Assembly (NCBI RefSeq): GCF_014839835.1
Contig: NC_071644.1
Coordinates: 5,681,266 to 5,745,265, forward strand
Length of the DNA: 64,000 nt
Reading direction: 5' to 3'
Source: Dryobates pubescens
Taxonomy: Eukaryota; Chordata; Aves; Piciformes; Picidae
The first letter of the stretch is position 1, and the number at the start of each line of letters is the position of its first letter. The notes under the pieces were generated by a model. The model had not been told where the DNA came from. It saw only the letters and a list, made by a program, of their open reading frames with translations, and searched no databases. Positions 24,501-36,900 of the stretch are shown here, piece after piece. The position numbers and the translations under genes were made by a program.

Positions 24501-27500
24501 CCTTCCTCTGAGGATAACTATGGGGAGGGGCAGGTGATGTATGCAGCTGAATGCAGGTCAGTATTTCAGCTGTGGAGTGGTTTATGAGTTGTACATCGCA
24601 GGTCAGAGCAGACCTGTCAAGTCCTGGGTGTTAACAGCTCCCAGGAAGGGGCTGAGCATTTTGGGCTCATGGAATATTTCAGTTCGTCGTTGTGGGGTTT
24701 TGTGGCCAACCCAAGCTGCTGAGTAACTTAATTCATCTGTGTCACCAGTTATTTTTCTTCTAAATGCTTCCCTATATTTGCTTTTGCTGTCATCGTGCAT
24801 TTTCAGAACTGGGTATCCCAGGTCCTTGGAAATGGGTCTGCAGGCCATGTTCATAGGCTGTCAAATATCTGCTTCTCAGTCCCTTCAGTCTGAGGCAGGA
24901 GTGGTGGTGTTGTGGAATAGATATTGGCACCCTGTCTGATGGAGAATCCCTTGGGCTGTCACCCACTTTCCCTGAGGTGTGGAGGGGCTGATCATGTTCT
25001 TGGCTTCACCCCATTCTTCATGTTCTTTGCTCAGCTGGGGAGTCCCCCTTGGCATTACAGTGGCAGCTGTTGCTCTGAAGAAGATTGGCTATGATGCCTC
25101 CAACGTTTCTGTGGGCTGGTGCTGGGTCAACTTGGACGCGGAGGATCGTCTCCTGTGGATGCTGCTGACAGGGAAAGTCTGGGAGATCCTGGCCTATGTG
25201 ACTTTGCCAGTGCTCTACATTCTCATCAAGAAGCACATTAACAGAGCAGTGAGTATTTTGCTGCTTTCAGCTGTGGTCACAGGCTTGCTCTGTGTGATTA
25301 GATCCTCCCTTGCTCTGAAGATTTTGCTGCATATTTGGCAGCTACACAGGCAGGAGTCACTTCATCTACCACTGAAATGCACCTAGCGAGCCTGGGAGAA
25401 GCAGTACACAACCCTGCAGCATCATTGTGTGGGGATTTAGCAGGAGAAGAATGTAAAAAGCCTTTTGAAAACGTACAAGGGTTATGTGATGTGCATGAGT
25501 GACATGTAAATCCTACAGCAAGCCTTGAAACAGGACCTGAAGGACAAACTTCAGTTTTGATGTCTTCCACAGTTCTGTCTGTACCAAGGCTGAGATTGAC
25601 TCAGTCAGGTTAGGATCTCTAATGACAGCTTTAGGTGTTTATGAGTACCTGGTTTGTGCTAGCAGCATAGTCTGTGCACTGTATAGCCATGGGCACTACA
25701 GGCACCCACAACACAGGAGGACACCCTGTCCTTGGAGGGTTTCAAAATTCAGGGGTTTATTTGCTGCTGTTCCTTGTGACTACAGAGAATCCAAGCATCT
25801 AGGACAATGTTTGCATAATAGAGACATCTAGACTGAGGGTGGCAGAAGGAACTAGAGCCAGAGACTCCTTTTTTTCCCCTCTAAGTGTGTAAGGGAAAAC
25901 AAGCCCCACATCTGGAGAGATGTCCAGGAAGATGCTGCCACTGCAAACCTGCTTGCTGTGGTGCGGGTGTGGTGGTTATAGTTAGGGAACAAACACAAAT
26001 CTGTTAGGGCAGGATCCTGCAGATGGTTTGGAGCAGCAACATAGTGCTGAGCAGTTCCTCAGGGTCCTGGCAAAGGGGAGCTGGGATGGTTTGCTAGTGC
26101 CTGTCACCATCACCTGACGTAAAGCAGAATGGACACCGTGTTCCAGCAGCTGTCTCAGATAGCAGTGTGACTGCCTGGAAACCTGACCCTCCACCTGGCC
26201 AGGCTCTTCTCTCCTGCTCTGCCAGGATTCTTGGGCACTCTGCTCTCCTGGTCCCACTCCTGCACCCAACTCTTAGAGGAGGTGAAGGCCGGAAGCTGTC
26301 ACTCTCCTCTTGTAACAGGAGTCTGTAGTTATGTCCCTGTTAGCTTGCAATGAGGTGCAAGAATTTAAGATGCTCTGGAAAGATTCCCTGAAGCTAAAAG
26401 TCTGACTTGTGTAGCTTTTTTTATTTCTGTTTTTGTCTTCCTCCCACCCTCCATGGAAGCATGCAGCTCTCTCAGAGTATCGCCCCATTCTCTCAAGAGC
26501 ACCTGCATTCCAGCCCCCGACTTCCATAGCAGATAAGAAGCTGATTCTCATTCCTGTCATCTTCATCGTCCTCCGCATCTGGAGCACTGTCCGGTTCATC
26601 CTGACCCTCTGCAACTCTCCTGCAGTGCAGAATTCAGTCCTGGTTGTCTTGCATGTAAGTGTTCGTCAGGAAATGCGTGAGGAGGAGGATCCGGGAGGGA
26701 GATGAGATTTTGCTGCTCTTAATGTCACTTTCCCTGTGGCAGGGACATTTGCTGCTGGCCAGCGCTGGCTGGGGTGCTCCGCAAGAGCTGCTCCAGCAGC
26801 ATCTAGTGGCCACAGACAGTAACTGCAACAGGAGCGCCGGGCAGTGCCAGCTGCTTAGAGCAAAAGCAGACTCAGAACAGGAATGTTGGGTGTCTGCCCT
26901 TCACCATAGCATCACAGAAGCTTTTCAGCTGGAAAAGACTGTTAAGGTCATCAGCTCCAACCAGGGCTCAGCGTGCTCCTGCCCTACACCAGGCTGTAGA
27001 AACAACAACCCCCAAAAGCCACCTGGGCCACTGCTGGGTGCCAGGGTGACCTTTCTGAATTTGTTTTTCCACTTTTGGAATGGGTTGCCCAGAGATGTGG
27101 ATACCTTATCCCTGGAAGTATTTAAGACCAGGCTGGATGAGGCTTTCAGCAACCTGGTCTAGTAGGAGACATCCCTGCCCCAGGCAGGGGGGTTAGCGCT
27201 AGGTGGTCTTTAAGGTCCCTTCCAATTCAAGATGTTTAGTCATGAGGTCTGTGGTGATGGGTTGGACTTGATGAGCTTTGAGGTCTCTTCCAACCTTGGT
27301 GATTCTGTGATGTTCTATGAATTAGGTGGAAGTTTTTGGCTATCAGTTGGGCAGTACTGTAGCTGGTCTGACATTGAATCCTAAAGTCATTAAGGTTGCA
27401 AAAGAGCCCCAAGGTCATCAAGTCCAACTGTCAACCCAACACCACCATAGCCACTAAACCATGTTCCCAAATGCCATGTCTACACAGTTTTTTGAACTGC

Positions 27501-27924
27501 CCCAGGGGTGGTGACTCCACCACCACCTCCCTGGGCAGCCTGTTCCAATGCCTGACCACTCCTGGTGAAGAAACCATTTCTGATGCCCATCCTAAACCTC
27601 CCCTGGTGTAACTTGAGGCCATCCCTAGTTACTTAAGACATGATGGTTGCTCTTCTCTGGGGGTGCCTGCAGGAAGGGCTTTGGTTCATTCCTTCCTTGC
27701 TCTCGCAGGGCATTGGTAACACTTTCCAAGGAGGAGCCAACTGCATCATGTTTGTCCTCTGTACGCGGGTGGTGCGGACTCGGCTGCTTTCCTCCATCTG
27801 CTGTTGCCACTGTGATGAGTCAGAATGGCAAAGATCAAACAGCCCCTGGCAGAGCCCAGAACCCCACAAGGACAAGGATGTGCCAGGCCCTGAGCGGACC
27901 AAACCTCTGCTTTCCAGCACCTGA
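18586..27924 (+). CDS. GPR157: GPR157, seven-helix receptor (4 coding exons)
   Basis: Coding exons are 18,586-18,962, 25,035-25,248, 26,460-26,654 and 27,709-27,924, joining in frame to 333 codons plus TGA (human protein about 335). All introns are GT-AG. The product is an orphan seven-transmembrane receptor; in mouse it localises to primary cilia of neural progenitors and signals through Gq. Visible marks are TM1 around residues 15-36 ([19 protein letters not shown]), TM2 with [19 protein letters not shown]3 after [10 protein letters not shown], the exon 2 block [35 protein letters not shown] in TM6 and [17 protein letters not shown] in TM7. The start is ATG 18,586; the in-frame GTG nine bases upstream is not a normal eukaryotic start. 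The C-terminal tail is polar and least conserved. The frame is intact. Confidence 0.96.
19890..20143 (+). repeat. CR1 LINE 3' fragment
   Basis: The order 'cactggaacaggttgtccag', 'tgtggacacctacctcatcc', 'tggatgaggctttgagcaac', 'cctggtctagtggaagctgt', 'ttccaactcaaaccattctg' is that of a CR1 3' region. The sense strand matches GPR157, within intron 1. Confidence 0.92.
22010..22080 (+). repeat. AT-rich simple stretch
   Basis: Two imperfect repeats built on 'gtgcttatagat' alternate with 'atatatataaaatacatatg', giving about 70 bp of mostly TA/CA-type low-complexity sequence inside GPR157 intron 1. Confidence 0.65.
22755..22842 (-). repeat. CR1 LINE 3' end, short
   Basis: 'catagaatcctaaaatgctt' followed by 'gggtgggaagggatctataa' is a reverse-strand CR1 terminus of under 100 bp, well decayed. 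Confidence 0.85.
26908..26995 (-). repeat. CR1 LINE 3' end, short
   Basis: 'agcatcacagaagcttttca' and 'gctggaaaagactgttaagg' match the reverse complement of a CR1 terminus. It lies in GPR157 intron 3, directly before two + strand CR1 pieces. Confidence 0.8.
27045..27240 (+). repeat. CR1 LINE 3' fragment
   Basis: Contains 'tggaatgggttgcccagaga', 'tccctggaagtatttaagac', 'caggctggatgaggctttca' and 'ggtcccttccaattcaagat', a CR1 3' region in sense with GPR157 in intron 3. Confidence 0.9.
27241..27322 (+). repeat. CR1 LINE 3' end, second copy
   Basis: A second CR1 terminus follows the previous one directly: 'gatgggttggacttgatgag' then 'ctcttccaaccttggtgatt' and 'ctgtgatgttctatga'. Two independent insertions, or a rearranged tail, are possible. 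Confidence 0.85.
27375..27635 (-). repeat. CR1 LINE 3' fragment
   Basis: Reverse-strand CR1 with 'catcaagtccaactgtcaac', 'cactaaaccatgttcccaaa', 'gtgactccaccaccacctcc' and 'aaacctcccctggtgtaact'. Its end lies about 70 bp before the exon 4 acceptor of GPR157, so it forms the intron side of that splice site. Confidence 0.9.
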
Positions 27925-29940
27925 GCCCGGGCTGCCTGCATCTTGGAGTTGCTTTCTTGGTAAAGATCTTGTGTGAGTCTTTCCTCCTGCTCTGCCTGTG
28001 TACAGCTTCATGATGTGGGGGTTGGGGAGCAGCTATCAGTAAGCAGTTTGCAAGGGTAGGTTTCTACTGCTGCTGTGGGGGTTCCCTGTCCAGCTCCTCC
28101 TCATGCTCTTCTGGGGTGAGACCATTTATAGAACTGATCCCTCCCCTTCCCCATCAGCTGAGGCTGTGTCTGTACCTCCAGCCTGTAAAATGAGGAAGCA
28201 GACTGCAGTGCTGTCTGGCCCAGAGGGACAGCACACCAGTGAAAGCTGAAGAAGAATGTGTGGTTTCTTCTGGTGTAAAATGCCATGCACACACACATTT
28301 CTCCAGTGCTGCCCACTACAGATGCCCCATGTGTTCCTCAAAAGGTGATGCAACCCCTGCTGCCCATTGTTGCAGAAAGAGAACTGGGAATGTGTTCAGG
28401 TTTTTGAAGCCAGCCCTGAAGTGAAATGGTCACCAGCTTGTCTTCAGGGAACCCAAAACACCACCACACATACAAAATACACTCCCCTCCAAAAACACCA
28501 AACCAGCCTAATCAAAACAGACTCCTTGTTCTCAGATGCATTGTTCCACAGCAGAGCTCTGAGAAGTACTGTGGGAGGAAGATGCAGCTTCACAGAATGA
28601 CACTGGCAGCTGGCAGGGGTTCAGGGAACAATGGTGGTTTGAAAAGGCCAGTGGAAAGTCTCCAGTCATCTTCCCGTAGGCAAGGCTGGAGTAAGGAAAA
28701 GAGCTCAAGGAGAACCTCAAATAGGTGTCTGTAGCTCCAAACACTGAAGCTGACCAGAAATGAAATGTGAGGTAATAAAGGAGGAGATTTACAGTAGTGC
28801 TTGGCTTCTCCTGATGAGTCCCCCTCAATCTGGCATGCAGATGACTCGAACACTTTCCTGTCAGGCATGGCCTGGAGAACTCTATCTCAGATGCTCCTGA
28901 AGGTGGCTGGGCATGGGGTACTTGGTTGTGATTTCGGATTGGGTCTGTTGTGCCTGTTTTCCGCAGTTGCATGGTGATGTGCCTGTGGCTTGAGCTGCAG
29001 CAAGCCTGTTGCCCTGGCTCAGGACAAAGCCGTGTGTGTTAGCTGCAGGAAGATGAGCCAGTCCTGGTTTTTAACTGTACTTCCTTTTGAGCAGGTGTGG
29101 GATCATCCCAGAGCCCCACAGAGGGAGCTGAAGCCTGGGGAGAAGCCCTGCTGGAGTGGCTGAAGGAACGGAAGAGGTCCTGCTTCTCCTTGGCATGCAG
29201 ATAGCAGCTGCTTTGGTCTTGACTTATGCTCAGGATCCTCTGGAAGACGCTGCTTGGCTGCACTCCGACTTCCTGGGTTTCTTCCATCCTTCCCTTCTCC
29301 TTCCATTATAAATCTTTACAATTGTTTGGGAGTTTGCTTTTCTGCCTGACAAAGGCAATATGTTGTGTCTTGTGGGGTGGACAAATGTTGTGGTGATAGG
29401 AAGACTTGAGTAGCTTCTGAATAGGACTGTCCTGGGCATGGATTTCAGTCCTGGTGTGTGAGGCTTTCAGGCCTGGCTCCTGTTCCTCACTTGAATGTGG
29501 ACAACTCGTGTGCAAACATGCTTGTTTTGTGGTGGTGATGGATGGATCTTGTTAATGGTTTAGTCCTCTTCCTTGGTGGTTAGGAGTTGCCATCATCAGG
29601 CTCTGTGGTGGCAGCATGCTTCCTGCTTCCTAGGGAAATGTGAACTCTGTGGCCCCCTTGATGCTCAGAGATATCTGGGTGTCCCACCCCAGCTGTCAGC
29701 AAGGACAGCCCTCCCCAGCAGCAAGACTGTGCCTGGCATATGCTCTGAACTCCTGATGTCCTCTGCTGAAGCACAGCCTGCAGTCTGCCCTTGCTCTGGG
29801 AGTGTTCCATCAGAGGCGGGGAGGAAGTGGGGTTTTGTTTGCTGTCTGGAGCTAGTGGTTTATTTACAGCTCCTCACTTGCTTGTTGTTTATATGTTTTC
29901 TCCAACTTGTACAAAATAAAGTTTAGTTCTTTACCAAGGT
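27925..29940 (+). other. Probable GPR157 3' UTR
   Basis: After the TGA at 27,922-27,924 about 2 kb follow with no new open frame of note, up to an AATAAA at 29,915-29,920 and a T-rich stretch downstream. The last 1.07 kb (from 28,871) recurs twice in the array downstream (40,079 and 53,122), although the GPR157 coding exons do not. Treating all 2 kb as one 3' UTR is an inference; transcripts could end earlier. Confidence 0.55.
29915..29920 (+). terminator. Poly(A) signal AATAAA, probable end of GPR157
   Basis: A canonical hexamer in 'acaaaataaagtttag', with U/G-rich sequence 25-40 bases beyond ('ggtgttgttcaagtgtgttt'). It is the first strong signal arrangement after the GPR157 stop. Confidence 0.6.
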
Positions 29941-30864
29941 GTTGTTCAAGTGTGTTTGGGTAGGTCTCAGCAGCTTGGAGGATGTATAGCCAGTCAAAGA
30001 GCACATGCAAGGCACATGGGGAGCAAGCTGCTGGGTGTTAAAAGGCAGATGAACCAATAACAACAAGGTTTGGTTCACATTGCTCTGGCAGCAGGAGCTA
30101 CCTATGGACTTTGCATTTCTCAAACTCCTGGCATTGGAGTTGACAATTAACCAGGTCCTGTACTGTTCCAAGTGGTCTCTGAGTGCAGGAGGTTAATACC
30201 AAGTCAGCTACACGTGGTATACCTTGCATGTAGAAGGTAAGGAGCTCGTGGGCTTTGGTGGGGAACCAAAGAGAAAGAGATCTGAGGATGAACCTGGTCT
30301 CTGGGGACTGCAGAAGTGCCCTGACAGCTTGGTCCCTGCAAGGTATGGCATTTTGGCCCAAGGACAGAGAGGCAGGAGGGTTAATTGCAGTTCAGCTTTA
30401 TTGCTGAACAATTTATTGTTGACTTTGGCAAATGCCCTCTCTGCTGCCAGGGCTGCACCCCTAGAACACCTCATTCTCCCCAGAACGGAACAGTTGCCAG
30501 GCAGCCTTTGCAGCTGCACCATCCACAGCTACTCAGTAGCTGCTTACTGCTATAGCCTGGTCCCTGCGCTTACAGCTCGGGGAAAACAGCTCATTTAGAA
30601 GGTTTTGCAGTAAGTCAGCCCCTTCCCGCTGGCCAGCTGAGCACATTTCCCCTCTAGCTGGGCAGCACCTCTGTTTTGAGTCAGAGTCTGATGAAAGAAC
30701 ATCTGAGCTAACAGCCACACACTTGACCAAGGAAAGGAAAGAGGAGACACGAGGGAGTCGTGCAGAGAAAGGGGATGATCAGACAGCAGCAACGTGCTTT
30801 CGCTGCGTGAGCTCCTTGTTGATTGGATGCTTTCTGCAGTCACAGAGGGGAATTTTCTTTGCAG

Positions 30865-30938
30865 GGTGTTTTCAACCCCTGTGTTGTCTGTTTTGGCTCT
30901 AAAAGTGTGTGCTTGGCATCTGTGAATAGAACTCCAAC
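30865..30938 (+). other. Probable 5' UTR part of copy A exon 1
   Basis: A good splice acceptor ('ggaattttctttgcag', AG at 30,863-30,864) lies 74 bp before the ATG and is preserved in all three copies (AG ends at 42,216 and 55,259). This suggests the ATG exon is not the first exon and that a noncoding leader exon lies upstream. Confidence 0.5.
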
Positions 30939-33900
30939 ATGAAGTTGAAGGGAAAGAAGCAGGAGAGCTCCAACAGCCATGAAGGCTCAAGGGGGGTAAG
31001 TATGCTGACCTGTATGCTTGCAACTTCAGCCTCCTGCAGAGAAGCTGTTTGAGATCTGCAGGGACCTGTAGAGGAAGGAGAAGACCAAAGTTTTGTGGGC
31101 TAACATATCTCACAGGAAGAACAGAGATGTGTCTGTTCTTGAAGGTAGTTTAGTTTATGTGTGTCGGCAGTGTCCTGTTGCACTCTCTGGTGATTTTCTC
31201 TCTCTGTCTGCAGCTGACTGACCATGTCACTCCTGGGGGACTTTCCCCTTCTGTCTGTGAGTTTCCTTTCCTACTTTCTACTCACTTGTAGGCTGCAGAT
31301 GCTCTGGATGGAAGCTGCCTTTCACAGCAGTGTTTTTGTGGCATTGTGCACAATGCCATGGCTGTGTATGCTGGGGGCTGTCTGAATGTGAACAATTGCC
31401 ACCAGTGGCTCTGTTGAGGCAGCCACCAATGCAGGCTGTAAACAGTCTCTCTGCAACTACCTGAAAGGAGGTTGAAGTGAGGTGGGGATGGGTCTCCCCT
31501 CTCAAGGAACTGGTAATAGGACCAGAGGAAATGGCCTCAAGTTGCCCCAGGGGAGGTTTGGTTTGGCTATTAGGAAAACCATCTTTTGTGCAAGAGTCTC
31601 TGGAGGTCTGCTGCTAGAGGTTCTGAGGGGTGTCCTGAGTACAAGGCATACAAGCAGCAATCTGGACAAATGGCAGATACTTGATGTGGGGCCTGAGCTG
31701 AGTGTTGGGACACAAAGGCTTGCAGACATTGAGGATACTTATGATGACAGAAAATTATGTGTCTGGATGTCAAATGGCTTTAGTGATGTAGCAGCAGTGA
31801 GAGGAATTAGTGAATTATTAAACCAACACAAAGCCAACAGAGCAGCTCAGCCAATGCAGCAGGGCCAGCCTGAGGACGGAACAGCAATGAAATCATTGCC
31901 AAAAGGAAAGTGCTTGTAAATCTGGGGACTGTACCCACATCATGGTTGGTGTTTGATCCTGCTCCAGGTGGTGATTTCACCCTCCTGTATAACTACAAAG
32001 TGCTGCTCTTCTTTCTCACCACCAAGCCTCCAGTGAGCTACTGGGATAAGTTCTAACTGGCTTCAGTGGCGTTCAGATTAGATCCATCACCAGCTTGATC
32101 CTGAAAAGTGGGAGGCAGGACAAGCCAGCATGTGATAGCAGAACAAATGAGCAGGAAAGAGGTTTTGTCACCTCATGCAAAATAAAATATCTTATCTTGA
32201 AAGATTTCCTGTGCCAATCTCCTGTGTTATGCACTCCCCAATTTACACATTGAGAAAAGAATAATTGCACACCATTGCATTGGGTTTTTTCCCCCCTTCC
32301 CTGCCAGGTGGTTCCTTTAAACGTGCTAACTTCAAAATTATTCATCATCCAAATGTTCCATCAGTAGCAGGGAAGAGTAGAAAGAATTATTGCAATGACT
32401 GGGTGCAAATGGAGCAGAACAGAAGGAGTGCTCATGAAAACAACCAGTTGGGCTTCTGTTGTACAGCAATGTGAAGCAGACAACACAGAAGGCAAGTCTT
32501 AGGGGACTTATTTATTTGTCATTCCTGCCTAAAAGCTTCTAAGGTGGTGTCTGTGTTTGTTCTTTCCCCTCCACAGAAAATGACACTATTGCTTGCTCTG
32601 GTAGCACTGATAGCTGCCTTTGGATCTTCTTTCCAGTATGGCTACAATGTCTCTGTGATCAATTCTCCAGCCCCGGTAGGTTGGCCTGTGGAAGGGAGCC
32701 TGGCGAAGGAGGGCAGCCTTGTAACAGCCGACTGTGGGTATTGGTGGTTCCCTGGGAGGGGAAATGGGGATGTTAAGGTGTTTGGTCTTTGCCAGCATAA
32801 GGAATGTCTTCATTCTAGAATCCAGGGGTGAGAGTGATGGGGAGGAATCTATGGTATTTGTTGGTAATGAACCTTTCCAGCATGAAAACTTGACCGTGTT
32901 AAACGTATCCTGTTTTTCGTTCCAGTACATGCAGGACTTTTACAACCAAACCTACATCAACAGGACTCACAAGCCTATGGATGGTGCCTTCATGACACTA
33001 CTCTGGTCTCTTACTGTGTCCATGTACCCTCTGGGAGGCTTTTTTGGGTCCCTCATAGTGGGGCCTCTAGTCAACAATTGTGGCCGGTATGTGATAGTGG
33101 TGCTTGGGAGCTTTCACCACCTGTTTGCTGGGTTCAGATAAGATTTGCCTCACAAGTCACCACAGCTGACCAGGGCTGCCAGGAGCATGACTGTGTCTTG
33201 CACACCTTGATTGTAAAGCAGATGGGCTGCTGATTAGTTGCTGGACTCAGCAACACACCTTATCTCCCACATGTAGAAGAATTTCTGGATTCAATTTGGT
33301 CAGGCCCTGGCTGCGTGCTGGGCACTGAGCCAGGTAGACTGACTCTGTCTCCTTCCCTGCTACTTTGCAGAAAGGGCACTCTGCTGATCAATAACATCTT
33401 CTCCATTGCTGCTGCAATCCTTATGGGAACCTCAGAGCTAGCAAAAACCTTTGAAGTAATCATCATTTCACGTTTTATCATGGGAATATTTGCTGGTAAG
33501 TGAGAGGTTGGATGGCAAAAGGAGAACAATGAATGTGTTCTTGGCTATGTAAAGAGGTTGCATTCTCACAAGGAATGGTTTCACAGGTAGCAGTGCTGGC
33601 AGCCCCTGTTGTGTGCAGGGCCCCTCTACCAGGGCTGGTTCCCCATACTCTGAGCAGTCAGAATTCACCACCACTGGAGTGCAGGAGTCACTGCTAGCAG
33701 GGTTTGATCTGGGCAGTTAAAAGGCTGGTTAGAGTGTGAGCTTAAACCACTGCACCTCAGGAGTTCAGTTTGTTTTCTAGTTGCTTTATACTTGTTGCCA
33801 TGCCTTTGGCTTTCAGATAACAGCTCGATCACCTGTGTAGCTCCAAGCTCCTGAAGGCTAGGAACTTTAGAAATGCAAGATAAGAGCCTCACATGGTCAT

Positions 33901-36900
33901 CTGGCACCAGGAGCTTGGGGTTTGCATGCCAGGATTTACAGCATAGGCGTGGGAGCTGGCAGCTCTTGGTGTCACTGTGGGTGACACAGAATGATCCTCA
34001 AAATAACCTATGTCCTGCTCAAGTAGAGCTACCTACTGCAGCATGCTGATAGAAAAGGTGTGGAGATGTGAGGCACATGGTTTAGTGGTGGACTTGACAG
34101 TGCTGGGTTAATGGTTGGTCTTGATGATCTTAAAGGTCTTTTCCAGCCTGAACAATTCTGTGACTCAGTGATTCTGTGCTATCTGTAAGATAGCAAAGCA
34201 CTCTGCAAAATATTCCTGAGCAATTAAAGGAGCAGTAAATTTTTAATAGCCAACAAGAGGTCACATCCCTCTGTCCTCATGCCAGCTTGTTTGGCCACTG
34301 ATTTAATTTTTTGGTTTAGAGAAATCAGAAATTCCTTCCTCACACTTCGAGCTTGTTCCCAAACCTGAGCACTACATGTTTGTAATTTAATCTGCTGTGT
34401 TGAAATACTTGGCAGACCCTGCTAGGAGAAAGCTGATGGACGCTGAGAACTCCCAGATCATCTGCCAGGTCTGTAGGCAGGCTACTGCTAGTCTTTTTGG
34501 ACTCCTAAAATGCAATGCTGCTGAGCAGTTAATAACCTAGACCCTCAAAGCAGCAGCAGGTGGGCAGGTTGCTCTTCTAAGGCTCATCATGCACACATAG
34601 TTGGTTCTCTTCCGTGCTTCAACTGAGATGGGTGAAACAATCCAGATGCACCAGATGCAGTGTTGGGTTTTGTACCTCTTCTCACACCAAGAGATCCAAT
34701 GCCATGTGGGTTTTGTCCCATATTCCACTGTAGAAGGAGGGAAACACACGCAGCTTGTTCACTGGCTAGAAGATGGCATTAAATCTTCAGCTGGAGCAGA
34801 AGGATTTGGGTACCAAGTTTCCATAAGTCCTGCAGTCAGGCAAGGATCACTGTGGTCTCATGTGGGACACCAGCACATTGATGAAGGTAGTGAGCAAGCT
34901 GATGTCAGGCAGCTGCATGGCTAACACTGTTCTCTACCTCCTAGGTCTGGCTTCCAATGTGGTACCCATGTTTCTTGGGGAAATAGCCCCCAGAAATCTG
35001 AGAGGTGCTATTGGGGTAGTACCACAACTCTTCATCTCCGTTGGGATCCTTGTTGCTCAGATCCTTGGTCTCAACAGCATCCTTGGGAATGCTGAAGGTA
35101 AAGCCCTGCCTTGGGACTTCTCTGTGGGCTCCACTGGGGAAAGATTTCTGATGGTTGCCATCTTGTCTCACAGGCTGGCCTGTGCTGCTGGGGCTCACTG
35201 GGATCCCATCACTCATTCAGCTCCTTGTATTGCCCTTTTTCCCTGAGAGTCCCAGGTACCTGCTGATACAGAAGGGCAACGAAGAGCAAGCACGGAAAGG
35301 TAGAGCATCAGCCTTTACTGGAAGGGGAGGTGGAGTGGGGCAGGTCTGACTGTGGGGCACAACTGACAGCAAGCAAGTAGGAGATTCTGCACTGACATGG
35401 TGCTGGTGGATGGAATTGCTGCAACGTTGCTCCTTTCTGTGCACGTGTGAATCCCTGACTTCCCCCCGTGGAAGCACTGCTGGCCACGGCTTGCATCTTG
35501 TTCTCTCTTGATTTGAAGCAGGAGAGCTCACTGCACACCTGCTGCCTGGGGTCCATAACTCACTTTCCTCTCCTGACTAGCTCTACAGAAGCTGAGAGGC
35601 AGGCCTGATGTGGATGAGGAGATAGAAGAAATGCGCCAAGAAGACCGTTCAGAAAAGGAAGAAGGACAATTCACTGTCCTCAGCCTGTTCACCTTCAGAG
35701 GCTTGCGGTGGCAGCTCATCTCTATCATTGTCATGATGATGGGCCAGCAGCTCTCTGGAGTGAATGCGGTGAGTGGGAAGCAACTGGGAAAGGCCAGCAG
35801 GGTGGGAAATGTATTGTGGATGCTGTGAGGCAGTGCTGACACAGAGCTAGCACCTAGGACACCTCACGTTGTGGTGGGTTGACCCTGGCCAGTAGCAATC
35901 CAACAGTCACCTGTACCAGATAAAGACTCAGTAAGGATGGTTTGGATGCTTAGAGTAAGCTGCTTGTGTCTGGATCCAAACACCAACGTCTCCAGGAAGG
36001 AGAGAGTTCAGTTCTTGGGCTTCTGTGCACCAGTTCCAGGATGGAAAAGCAGCCAGGAAGGGATTCCTCTGTTCTGCCTTTGGTCACACATGAACACAGC
36101 TCTGGTTTTGCTGCAGGTCTTCTACTACGCAGACAAAATCTTCCGGTCAGCAGGTGTGAAAGAAGAAAGCGTTCAGTATGTCACAGTCTCTATAGGGGCC
36201 ATCAATGTCGTCATGACTTTGCTTGCTGTAAGTTTCTATTCACAGTCCTCACTGGCATTGGGTACTGATGCATGGCTTTCCCATTCTCTTACTGTTATTA
36301 ACACATCCGGATTTGTGCAGTTCCTGGGTCACTTCATACCCACAAACCCTTAGCAGATAGTGGAAATGTCACTGAATATCTTGGAAGACAAGGACTACCT
36401 TGGTAGATTTTGCTGGAGTAAGAAGTGTTGTGTCCACTGAGTCTGGTTTCTCACCTCTTCTGTCTCTTTCAGGTTTTCATTGTGGAATCCCTGGGGAGGA
36501 GAATCCTTCTCCTTACTGGCTTTGGACTGTGCTGTGTCTCCTGTGCAGTGCTAACTCTGGCCCTCAATCTCCAGGTGTGTGCTGAATGGCTCAGGTGATC
36601 CTCCCCATGTGTTTGGACCTTGGTGTACTTGAAGTTGCTTCTACACCATGGGTGGAGAGAGGACAGCATGAAAGGTCTCTGTACTTGTGTATGTGCCTAA
36701 AGTAAGCCCAGGAAAATCTATGATCCTGCTTGTCTGAATGCTGCTTCCAGTACTCTGTGTTCAGTACTTCTTGCATCCCTTTGTTGCAAGGTGGTTCTGG
36801 CTTAAGAATGCCTTAACACAATCACTGCCTTGAATGTGTTGGTGATGTTCAGATAGGAACCACATCTAACCCAGGATTCAATTCTTCACAGCCCACTGTC

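Larger units (their letters stand above)
18963..25034 (+). other. GPR157 intron 1
   Basis: The donor is AG|GTGGGT at 18,963 and the acceptor TGCTCAG ends at 25,034. The intron holds two CR1 tails (19,890-20,143 and 22,755-22,842) and an AT-rich stretch at 22,010-22,080. The GC-rich DNA just after the donor (to about 19,090) continues the CpG island. No other gene was recognised. Confidence 0.85.

Noticed and set aside
31600-31800. Possible small exon in intron 1 (open frame continuing from the CR1 fragment, present in all three units)
   Set aside because: The open frame is shared only because the units are copies. It begins inside CR1 and shows no family similarity or donor/acceptor pair in a useful frame.
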